The notes under the pieces: generated by a model | The model's input: the letters and a program-made list of their open reading frames with translations, nothing else | Databases searched by the model: none | Told to the model about the DNA's origin: nothing | Source: Verrucomicrobiota bacterium | GTDB taxonomy: Bacteria > Verrucomicrobiota > Verrucomicrobiia > Chthoniobacterales > UBA10450 | Assembly: GCA_003221195.1 (NCBI GenBank) | Contig: QHQO01000031.1 | Span: 1 to 40,697 of the forward strand | Direction of reading: 5' to 3' | DNA: 40,697 nt | Part shown: positions 34,549 to 40,697 of the stretch, piece after piece | Position numbering within the stretch: the first letter of the stretch is position 1 | Layout: each line of letters opens with the position of its first letter | Position numbers and translations under genes: made by a program

Positions 34549-35499
34549 TCAGGCGACCCAATCGCACCAGAAAAAGATATCAAAATAGTCAGCCAGCTCC
34601 CATAAAAAAACGACTGCTGAAAAACCATATCGTGCCGGCCATTGTTTTGCCGGCCCGCCCAGTTCTGCGGCGCAGGCTTTCAACTCCTGCTCAAAGAACT
34701 CAGCTACACGGGATCGCACTTTGTCAGTAAACCGAAGTTTGTCCCTCTTGGCGTCCTGATTGTCGTCCGCCTTCAATCGGCCGCTAGGCTTGTTCGGATC
34801 GGCGCCTAAAAACAGGAGGATCGAACGGCGCAGCTCAGCAGGATTCTCCTCAAGATCGTCAAAAAAGTAGACGCGGAAAAGGTCTGGATGAACATAGCGT
34901 TTCCACCGGGCGACGATCTTACTGGGATGTGAGCGCAGGAGCACCCCGGGATTCAGCAAATTCCGAATCACTTCGTCGGCATTGGTCACGTCAAACGGAC
35001 TAATCATTCCGAGACGAATGCCCATTGACAATTGTGACCACGCTCTTTCAACGGGATCGCGAGCCAGAAAGATCACTTTTAGATTTGGGAAGGAATTGAC
35101 GACTCGCTGAATGATCTCATCGCTTACTGTGGAATAGGCTGGCGAGATATCACCAGAGACAAGCGATCCCTTGTGTTCGAACAACCGCCCGTACTTCTCC
35201 AAGTCGATGTAGGATAGGACACTCAGCATTTTCATGCTCTCCAGAAACGAAACATCGCGCTCGTCTCGGCAGCGGGGTGGATGGAATCGTTTTGTTCTGG
35301 TTAGACTATTGAGATAGTGGAGTTCCTTAACCGGAGGCATCCAGAAATCAGGATGTCGTTCAAGCTGCCGATAAAGCCATGAGGTTCCACCTTTCTGTGC
35401 GCCCACGCACAAGAAATCGGGTCGGGCATCGCCCAAGCAATTATCTTCTACGTTTCGATCTTCACTTACGCGAGATTTGAGTGGCCAAGCCAAACGCAT
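34549..35499 (-). CDS. Sulfotransferase, copy B
   Basis: 316 residues from ATG 35499. Same architecture as copy A: CVGAQKGGTSWLYRQLERHP (PAPS loop), FLARDPVERAWSQLSM and WKRYVHPDLFRVYFFDDLEENPAELRRSIL; the two share long identical stretches (PDFWMPPVKELHY, VSGDISP / LSGDISP), so they arose by tandem duplication, now well diverged. Copy B has a hydrophobic C-terminal tail (about 295-316, VVFLWELADYFDIFFW) that copy A lacks, possibly a membrane-surface anchor. 63 bases separate the two genes. Acceptor unknown. Confidence 0.87.
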   Translation of the reverse strand: MRLAWPLKSRVSEDRNVEDNCLGDARPDFLCVGAQKGGTSWLYRQLERHPDFWMPPVKELHYLNSLTRTKRFHPPRCRDERDVSFLESMKMLSVLSYIDLEKYGRLFEHKGSLVSGDISPAYSTVSDEIIQRVVNSFPNLKVIFLARDPVERAWSQLSMGIRLGMISPFDVTNADEVIRNLLNPGVLLRSHPSKIVARWKRYVHPDLFRVYFFDDLEENPAELRRSILLFLGADPNKPSGRLKADDNQDAKRDKLRFTDKVRSRVAEFFEQELKACAAELGGPAKQWPARYGFSAVVFLWELADYFDIFFWCDWVA

Positions 35500-35627
35500 G
35501 GCCGCATTATTTCCATTGCGCAGTCAAAAAGCAAGATCCGAGCATGGCGTAGGGTTCCGGTCGTTGGTAGTGGAGCGCGAATTGAGGCGCTTGCGCCCAT
35601 CGCCGATGAATTGGAAAATTGCTCCCA

Positions 35628-36272
35628 ATGAATCATGAGGCTCGTCACCGCATTTTCCTTCTCTCACCTGCTTACGCAGCCGGTGAACGAGCGCGGATGA
35701 TCCTGAGCGACCGGGCGGAATTCGAACTCGCGCGAAAATTGCGCTGCAAAGCCGGCGCGCCGATCGCGGAAGTGTTTACCTTTCTCAGCGGCCTCTACTT
35801 TCGCGGCAAGATCGCATATGCGACTGCCTTTGCGCGGCCCGCGCCCGGAATCGCCAGTGTGTTTGTAATCACGCCCACTCGTGGCCTGGTCGATGCCGAA
35901 ACACGCATTCGTCTCGATGACCTGCGTGAATTCGCTACGGTCGATATTCACAATGAGGATCCGCGCTATCGAGCGCCGATTGAGCGAGATGCGCGTATTC
36001 TCGCGAACAAACTACCGCCTCGGAGCGAGATCATCCTTCTCGGCAGCATTGCCACAGGAAAATATGTCAATGTTCTGCTGGCGAGTTTTGGCGACCGGCT
36101 CCGATTCCCCGTTGACTTCGTTGGTCGCGGCGACATGAGCCGTGGTGGATTGATGTTACGGTGTGCAGCAGACCGGCGGGAACTTCCATACATTGCAGTG
36201 GCAGGCGCTATTGTTAATGGAAAACGCCCGCCCAAGCTCGCTCCGCGGAGATATCTGGCCACGTTGCGATAG
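35628..36272 (+). CDS. Conserved hypothetical protein
   Basis: 214 residues from ATG 35628, with GGAAAA upstream. I recognise the sequence type from other bacteria but know no function. Notable parts: IFLLSPAYAAGERARMIL at the start, FTFLSGLYFRGKIAYATAFARP, VFVITPTRGLVDAETRI, LLGSIATGKYV and FVGRGDMSRGGLMLRCA. The LLGSIATGKY and FVGRGDMSRGG phrases look like ligand-binding loops of an alpha/beta protein. No signal peptide or membrane span. Divergent from the sulfotransferases. Confidence 0.75.
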   Translation: MNHEARHRIFLLSPAYAAGERARMILSDRAEFELARKLRCKAGAPIAEVFTFLSGLYFRGKIAYATAFARPAPGIASVFVITPTRGLVDAETRIRLDDLREFATVDIHNEDPRYRAPIERDARILANKLPPRSEIILLGSIATGKYVNVLLASFGDRLRFPVDFVGRGDMSRGGLMLRCAADRRELPYIAVAGAIVNGKRPPKLAPRRYLATLR

Positions 36273-36417
36273 GCCCTTGCCAAGGCGAGGAGAATTCACA
36301 GGCGGGCGACGGTCCCCACAGGACGGATTCGCCGTGCTTTATTTGTTTTGCGTCGCAGGCCAGTATTGCCTTATCTTGAGGTTGCTGTTGTTTCGGTAGC
36401 AAAATTTTCTGGATGAT

Positions 36418-36867
36418 ATGGATGTGAGCGGGACGATTGGCGCGATTCTGAGTCAGAAAAGCAAAGATATTTTCTCCATTCGCTCTGATGCATTGGTTTC
36501 AGAAGCGATTGAAATGATGGACGAAAAAAATGTCGGCGCGTTGTTGGTGATGGATGCGGATCGATTGAATGGGATCATTTCCGAGCGCGATTACACCCGC
36601 AAAATTTTCCTCCGCGGCAAACGTTCCCGGGAAACCAAGGTCTCCGAGATCATGTCAACCAATGTGACCGTTACGCATCCGCGCGAACCCGTGGAGAAAT
36701 GTCTGCGCTTAATGACCGACAAACACATTCGACATCTGCCCGTGGTCGAAGGCGATCAAGTCGTGGGTGTGATCTCGATCGGGGACCTCGTCAAGCACGT
36801 GATTTCTTGCCAGCAGGCCGCAATCGCACACTTGGAAAATTACATTCACGGCGGATACGCGGGGTAA
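36418..36867 (+). CDS. Two-CBS-domain protein
   Basis: 149 residues from ATG 36418. A Bateman module of two CBS domains: about 12-65 (KDIFSIRSDALVSEAIEMM, VGALLVMDADRLNGIISERDYTRKI) and about 77-135 (STNVTVTHPREPVEKCLRLM, RHLPVVEGDQVVGVISIGDLVKHVI). Such stand-alone pairs bind adenine nucleotides and signal energy state. No attached effector domain. The 145 bases before it show nothing clear. Confidence 0.92.
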   Translation: MDVSGTIGAILSQKSKDIFSIRSDALVSEAIEMMDEKNVGALLVMDADRLNGIISERDYTRKIFLRGKRSRETKVSEIMSTNVTVTHPREPVEKCLRLMTDKHIRHLPVVEGDQVVGVISIGDLVKHVISCQQAAIAHLENYIHGGYAG

Positions 36868-36881
36868 AAGCATAAACTTTA

Positions 36882-37004
36882 TAGGGCGTCTGCGTCAGAC
36901 GCCATTCGGGCGGCGTTTCACAGAATGGAGCCGCGGGGACGCGAGCGGCATAGACGATCGCCTATCTGGGCGAGAGAGCGGGAGCGAAGGAGTCAAACGC
37001 CCTA
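36882..37004. repeat. Inverted-repeat element between CBS gene and pyrC
   Basis: TAGGGCGTCTG at 36882-36892 is matched in reverse by CAAACGCCCTA at 36994-37004 (10 of 11), the right arm covering the pyrC stop codon. Inside the left arm GGCGTCTG-CGT-CAGACGCC (36885-36903) forms an 8-bp hairpin. It may serve as a terminator for the convergent genes, but without a T tract. Confidence 0.5.
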
Positions 37005-38285
37005 CAACTTCCAAACGGTTTTCCCGCCCACGATTGTTCGCACTGCGCGACCTTTCAGTTTCCAGCCGTTAAAAGGCGAATTGCGAGAGGCCGATTGAAA
37101 CTGATCGACACTAACGGTCCACTTCAAAGCCGGATCGATTAGCGTGACATCGGCGCGGGCGCCCGGCGACAGGGTACCGGCGTCCAACTTCAACAATCGG
37201 GCGGGCTCAATCGTGCACATCTCGATCAAACGCACGATATCGATCTTGGCGTGTTTGTGCACGAGCAGATCGATAAAAAGACCGAGCTCAGTTTCCAATC
37301 CAATGATACCGAACGGCGCGACGTCGAACTCAACTTCCTTCTCGAATTCTGCGTGCGGCGCGTGATCGGAACATAGGATCGACAAGGTCCCGTCGGCGAT
37401 GCCGTCCAACAATGCGTCGACGTCTGTTTGCGAGCGCAATGGCGGATTCATTTTATAGTTCGTATCGAAATTTTGGATCGCCTCGTCGGTTAGCGCGATG
37501 TGATGCGGGCAAATCTCGCCGCTTATTTTTACTCCGCGCGCCCGCGCTTCGCGAAGTAATCGTACACTCCCGGCTGTCGTGAGGTGCTGGCAATGAATCG
37601 GGTGATCGCAAAGTTCCGCGAGCAAGATGTTGCGCATGACTATCGCTTCCTCGCCGGCCCCTGGCCAGCCGGGTAACCCAAGGAGCGTGCTCCAGTAACC
37701 CTCATGCACAACTCCATTGCCGACCAAACTGTAATCCTGACAATGATCGAGCACAGGCACGCCAACCATGCGCGCGTATTCGACTGCGCGCCGCATGATT
37801 TCGTGATTTTGAATGCAATGACCGTCATCGGTGATCGCCACAACGCCTGCCTTCGCCAGAGACCCGATCGGCGCGAGTTCCTCACCTGCGAGATTTTTTG
37901 AAATTGCGCCGGCCGGCAAAACATTCACGCACGCAACCCGGGCCGCGCTATCTTTGATCCACGCAATCGTGCTCGAATTGTCCGGGACAGGCGACGTATT
38001 CGGCATGCAAACAATGGTGGTGAATCCGCCGGCCGCTGCCGCGCGTGCGCCTGATTCAATTGTTTCCTTGTGGCTAAACCCGGGCTCGCGCAGGTGGACG
38101 TGCATGTCGATCAAACCGGGTGCAACGATCAAACCTTTCGCGTCGATTTTCTCGACATCTGAGTTCGGATCTCTGACCTCTGACTTCTCTGCGATTCGTC
38201 CCTTGGCGATGTAAAGATCGGCGATTTCATCTCGCTTGTTTGCGGGATCGATCACGTGGCCGTTTCGGATGATTGTTGTGTTCAC
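37002..38285 (-). CDS. pyrC: Dihydroorotase
   Basis: 427 residues from GTG 38285, whose GTGA overlaps the pyrB stop; the longer frame to 38435 lies inside pyrB. Class I type amidohydrolase with zinc ligands in [36 protein letters not shown] and the catalytic Asp in CSDHAPH. It closes carbamoyl-aspartate to dihydroorotate. Normal length. Third gene of pyrRBC; its message is thus under the PyrR loop in the pyrR leader. Confidence 0.96.
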   Translation of the reverse strand: MNTTIIRNGHVIDPANKRDEIADLYIAKGRIAEKSEVRDPNSDVEKIDAKGLIVAPGLIDMHVHLREPGFSHKETIESGARAAAAGGFTTIVCMPNTSPVPDNSSTIAWIKDSAARVACVNVLPAGAISKNLAGEELAPIGSLAKAGVVAITDDGHCIQNHEIMRRAVEYARMVGVPVLDHCQDYSLVGNGVVHEGYWSTLLGLPGWPGAGEEAIVMRNILLAELCDHPIHCQHLTTAGSVRLLREARARGVKISGEICPHHIALTDEAIQNFDTNYKMNPPLRSQTDVDALLDGIADGTLSILCSDHAPHAEFEKEVEFDVAPFGIIGLETELGLFIDLLVHKHAKIDIVRLIEMCTIEPARLLKLDAGTLSPGARADVTLIDPALKWTVSVDQFQSASRNSPFNGWKLKGRAVRTIVGGKTVWKL

Positions 38286-39211
38286 GCCGAGATCCCTCCG
38301 CACAGATAGAGAACAGCCATGCGCACAGCCAGGCCGTTCGTGACTTGATTGAGAATGACGCTGTGTAATCCATCGGCCACCTCGCTGTCGATCTCGACGC
38401 CGCGGTTGATGGGACCGGGATGCATGATCAGGCAATCTGCCTTCAAAAGTTTGGCGCGTTCTTTGGTGAGACCGAAGAAGCGAATGTATTCGCCGATTCC
38501 GGGAAAATATTCTCTGCGCTGGCGTTCGTGCTGAATGCGCAGGAGGTTTACCACATCTGCTTTTGGCAGCACCTCATCGACCTTGTGAGAAACTTCGACC
38601 CCAAGTTTCTCAAATTCGCGCGGAACCAGTGTGCTCGGACCAACCAGCGTGACGCGCGCGCCAAGCTTGACCAGACCAAAAATGTTCGAGCGCGCCACGC
38701 GGCTAAACAAAATGTCGCCGACGATTGCCACGTGTAGTCCAGCAATTTGTCGTCGCTTTTCGCGGATTGTGTAAAGGTCGAGCAATGCCTGAGTGGGATG
38801 CTCGTGTGCGCCATCACCGGCGTTGATCACGCTCGCCTTCAACTGATTCGCCAAAAACTGCGGTGCGCCAGCCGAGCCGTGACGCAGCACGAGAATATCG
38901 GCATGCAATGCCTCCAGATTGCGCGCGGTATCTTTGAGCGTTTCGCCTTTGGTCAGGCTGGAAGTGGTTGCCGAGATATTGATCACGTCCGCGCTCAACC
39001 GAAGCGCGGCCAGCTCAAAAGAGGTGCGCGTCCGCGTGCTCGGTTCGACAAAGAAATTCACCAATGTCTTTCCGCGCAGCGAAGGCACCTTCTTGATCTC
39101 GCGGGTGCCGACTTGTTTGAATGCGTCAGCGGTGTCGAGGATAAAATTGATTTCGTCTGCCGATAGCTCGCGCAGGCCGAGCAGATCCTTGCGCGTCCAG
39201 TGCGTGGTCAT
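38282..39211 (-). CDS. pyrB: Aspartate carbamoyltransferase catalytic chain
   Basis: 309 residues from ATG 39211. Carbamoyl-phosphate loop [17 protein letters not shown] (about 53-69), [29 protein letters not shown] and [12 protein letters not shown] are the standard ATCase motifs. Carries out the first committed step of pyrimidine synthesis. It begins 16 bases after the pyrR stop and overlaps pyrC by GTGA. No pyrI regulatory chain is present. Confidence 0.97.
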   Translation of the reverse strand: MTTHWTRKDLLGLRELSADEINFILDTADAFKQVGTREIKKVPSLRGKTLVNFFVEPSTRTRTSFELAALRLSADVINISATTSSLTKGETLKDTARNLEALHADILVLRHGSAGAPQFLANQLKASVINAGDGAHEHPTQALLDLYTIREKRRQIAGLHVAIVGDILFSRVARSNIFGLVKLGARVTLVGPSTLVPREFEKLGVEVSHKVDEVLPKADVVNLLRIQHERQRREYFPGIGEYIRFFGLTKERAKLLKADCLIMHPGPINRGVEIDSEVADGLHSVILNQVTNGLAVRMAVLYLCGGISA

Positions 39212-39227
39212 GGGATAGCGTCCGCGT

Positions 39228-39791
39228 TCATGATTTTTCCAAGCGAACCTCGTCAGGTTCGCCGTCGGTTTGCTCGAGCCGTACCTGCACCTTTTCGCCT
39301 CCTGCGGTCGGCAAATTCTTTCCGACGTAATCCGGGCGGATGGGCAGCTCGCGATGACCGCGGTCGATCAGCACTGCAAGCTGAATTCCTGCGGGCCGCC
39401 CGAATGAATTGATGGCGTCCATGGCAGCACGGACGGTGCGTCCAGTGTAGAGAACGTCATCCACAACAATGATGGTGCGTTCCTCCAGCGGCAGCGGTAG
39501 TTTCGATTCGCGCACGATTGGCAATTCAGAGCGCGTACCGACGTCATCCCGATGCATCGCTACGTCGATAACGCCGGTCTCAACGTCGATCTTCTCGATC
39601 TCATGAATGAAACGGGCAATGCGCTGGGCGATTTCCACGCCGCGCGACGGAATTCCCGCCAGTACGACGTGTGTCAGCTGCGGGTTCCGCTCAATGATTT
39701 CGTGCGCAACTCGTCGAAGCGCTCCACGAATTGCCTCCGCGTCCATGATCGCGACGGCGGCACCGGATGTCTTTTGTTTTGTTTGTTTCAT
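39228..39791 (-). CDS. pyrR: Bifunctional pyr operon regulator / uracil phosphoribosyltransferase
   Basis: 187 residues from ATG 39791 with AAGGA upstream. PRPP motif [17 protein letters not shown] (about 107-123), [24 protein letters not shown] and [20 protein letters not shown] are typical of PyrR. In the presence of UMP/UTP, PyrR binds a conserved RNA loop and lowers pyr expression. A near-exact copy of that loop lies 12 bases before the start codon. Confidence 0.96.
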   Translation of the reverse strand: MKQTKQKTSGAAVAIMDAEAIRGALRRVAHEIIERNPQLTHVVLAGIPSRGVEIAQRIARFIHEIEKIDVETGVIDVAMHRDDVGTRSELPIVRESKLPLPLEERTIIVVDDVLYTGRTVRAAMDAINSFGRPAGIQLAVLIDRGHRELPIRPDYVGKNLPTAGGEKVQVRLEQTDGEPDEVRLEKS

Positions 39792-39802
39792 TGGTTTCCT
39801 TG

Positions 39803-39820
39803 GCGACCTCGCAGGATCGC
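39803..39820 (-). promoter_or_regulatory. PyrR-binding RNA loop in the pyrR leader
   Basis: The minus-strand RNA reads GCGAUCCUGCGAGGUCGC. It matches 13 of 14 positions of the PyrR site ARUCCNGNGAGGUY (first A is G), and folds as GCGA/UCGC, a bulged U, CC/GG and the loop UGCGA. It ends just before AAGGA of the pyrR ribosome-binding site, so PyrR binding should block translation start rather than act by attenuation. Confidence 0.78.
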
Positions 39821-39830
39821 ATTAAAGGAA

Positions 39831-39870
39831 CAAAAAAATTAGGAGGCGGACTTTTCGGTGCGCGCCTCCT
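39831..39870 (-). terminator. Intrinsic terminator at the end of the 81-residue gene
   Basis: On the minus strand AGGAGGCG and CGCCTCCT pair (8 bp, 39863-39870 with 39841-39848) followed at once by AATTTTTTTG. The stem contains the last codons and the TAA stop of the 81-residue gene. Strong match to an intrinsic terminator; it lies upstream of pyrR. Confidence 0.8.
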
Positions 39871-40084
39871 TTCTTCGTCGCTCTCGCCAGTTGGAGCGAT
39901 GTTTCATGATCCAATCGAGCAAGGCTTTTTCAAAGCCGATGTCTTTACCGGCTTTTTCACTTTCGATCCACTTATGTTTCAGAATCTCGGCACGCTCCGC
40001 GAGAAACTCCTTATACAAGACCGAATTCTTAACGAATTGAGAGTGATCCTCTTCTGAAGACGGCATCTCAGGATTGTCTTTCAT
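39839..40084 (-). CDS. Small hypothetical protein (81 aa)
   Basis: 81 residues from ATG 40084. Highly charged and helical, without signal or membrane segment. EFLAERAEILKHKWIESEKAGKDIGFEKALLDWIMKHRSNW resembles the short charged segment found in DUF4032-type proteins, from memory only. The C terminus is strongly basic (RERRRKEARTEKSAS). Its coding end forms the intrinsic terminator. Function unknown. Confidence 0.75.
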   Translation of the reverse strand: MKDNPEMPSSEEDHSQFVKNSVLYKEFLAERAEILKHKWIESEKAGKDIGFEKALLDWIMKHRSNWRERRRKEARTEKSAS

Positions 40085-40183
40085 AAAATTAGTGGCGAGT
40101 CAACACAATCGGCGCGTCCACGTGGTATCGGCATCCTCCCGATCTTTGGGTTGAAGCCAAGGCCACAGCCATTTCGACGGGAT

Positions 40184-40210
40184 AACGACGGTATTTATTT
40201 AACCGTCGTT
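40184..40210. terminator. 9-bp hairpin downstream of the mrp gene
   Basis: AACGACGGT-ATTTATTTA-ACCGTCGTT is a perfect 9-bp stem with an AT-only 9-base loop, 27 bases after the mrp stop (minus strand). No T tract follows, so it may need Rho or act as a 3'-end stabiliser. The rest of 40085-40236 shows nothing else. Confidence 0.5.
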
Positions 40211-40236
40211 TGCCTCGGCGAGTTGCGGACATCTCT

Positions 40237-40697
40237 TTAGGGCAGGGTCTTACGAAGATTTTGGGCAACTTTTTTGAACTCGGCTGCAACGGCGGACCCC
40301 GGATTTTCTCCGACGATTGGCATCCCGCAGTCGCCCGACTCACGCGTGGCGATATCGATCGGAATTTGACCGAGCAACGGGACGCGTAGCCGCTTCGCTT
40401 CGCGTTCGCCACCACCACTTCCAAAGATATGGTAATGTTTGCCGTCTGACGGAGAAACAAAATAGCTCATGTTCTCAACCAGCCCGAGCACCGGCACGTT
40501 GACCTTCTCGAACATCGTAGCGGCTTTGCGAGCATCGATGAGCGCAACTTCCTGGGGCGTAGTGACTACAATCGCTCCAGAAAGTGCAACCGTTTGGACA
40601 ATCGTGAGCTGGATGTCGCCAGTACCAGGAGGCAAATCGAGCACAAGATAATCCAGTTCGCCCCATTCCACTTGTCGAAGAAATTGCTGGGTGTAAC
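40237..40697 (-). CDS. mrp: Mrp/ApbC/NBP35-family iron-sulfur carrier ATPase, 5' part cut by window
   Basis: The C-terminal 152 residues are in the window; the start and Walker A lie beyond the right edge. The Mrp signature DLPPGTGDIQL is present, followed by VVTTPQEVALIDARKA, LGLVENMSYF and GQIPIDIATRESGDCG. Family members store and pass Fe-S clusters bound at CPxC. In this protein the usual NMSYFxCPxCG reads NMSYFVSPSDG, so both cysteines are missing, as in some other bacterial and plastid members. Identity very likely, cluster binding doubtful. Confidence 0.93.
   Translation of the reverse strand, partial: YTQQFLRQVEWGELDYLVLDLPPGTGDIQLTIVQTVALSGAIVVTTPQEVALIDARKAATMFEKVNVPVLGLVENMSYFVSPSDGKHYHIFGSGGGEREAKRLRVPLLGQIPIDIATRESGDCGMPIVGENPGSAVAAEFKKVAQNLRKTLP

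Overview
The window is about 40.7 kb of a bacterial chromosome with densely packed genes, no insertion sequence, no CRISPR array and no rRNA. The protein set (DnaA, Mrp, RNase III), the HpnA-like and HpnL-like proteins, and the short dispersed inverted repeats between genes fit a soil Verrucomicrobiota, perhaps of the Chthoniobacter/Udaeobacter group. That placement is an inference from memory of these families; no marker gene here proves it.

Layout. 1-2384: replication start genes on the minus strand (dnaN cut by the window edge, then dnaA) with a candidate oriC upstream of dnaA. 3009-3599: a small secreted protein of unknown role. 3715-8529: a plus-strand run of a P-type proton ATPase, a class III-type polyphosphate kinase 2 and an MFS transporter broken by a one-base frameshift. 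8816-17070: a divergent gene pair of operons that is the most interesting part of the window. To the right are PEP mutase fused to a cytidylyltransferase, phosphonopyruvate decarboxylase and 2-aminoethylphosphonate (AEP) aminotransferase, i.e. a complete route from PEP to AEP with a CTP-activating domain. To the left are a 49-residue basic small protein, a CDP-alcohol phosphatidyltransferase, a flippase-like membrane protein (HpnL/LPG-synthase TM type), a second cytidylyltransferase and an HpnA-like reductase/epimerase, each junction being a 4-base ATGA/GTGA overlap. Together they suggest that CMP-AEP, or another CDP-activated head group, is put on a lipid: a candidate phosphonolipid system.

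17174-20028: a YbdK-type glutamate-cysteine ligase homologue, an ATP-grasp ligase and a glyoxalase I-like protein, with two inverted-repeat elements between them. 20245-22315: a D,D-carboxypeptidase, a family 2 glycosyltransferase and tRNA-Thr(CGU). 22457-25517: an MBL-fold hydrolase, a double universal-stress protein, a TauE/SafE permease and a small membrane protein, all minus strand. 25747-26855: ferredoxin and thiD. 26886-31299 (minus): rnc, a catalytically degenerate S41-protease homologue, purD and an HtrA-like protease. 31428-33513 (plus): an HxlR-type regulator and a Na+/H+ antiporter. 33598-35499: two tandem paralogous sulfotransferases. 35628-36867: an unrecognised 215-residue protein and a two-CBS-domain protein. 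37002-39791 (minus): pyrR-pyrB-pyrC, with a near-consensus PyrR-binding RNA loop directly in front of the pyrR ribosome-binding site. 39839-40697: an 81-residue protein ending in an intrinsic terminator, and a partial Mrp/ApbC ATPase that lacks the usual CPxC motif.

All functions are read from motifs and from memory of the families; no database search was possible.
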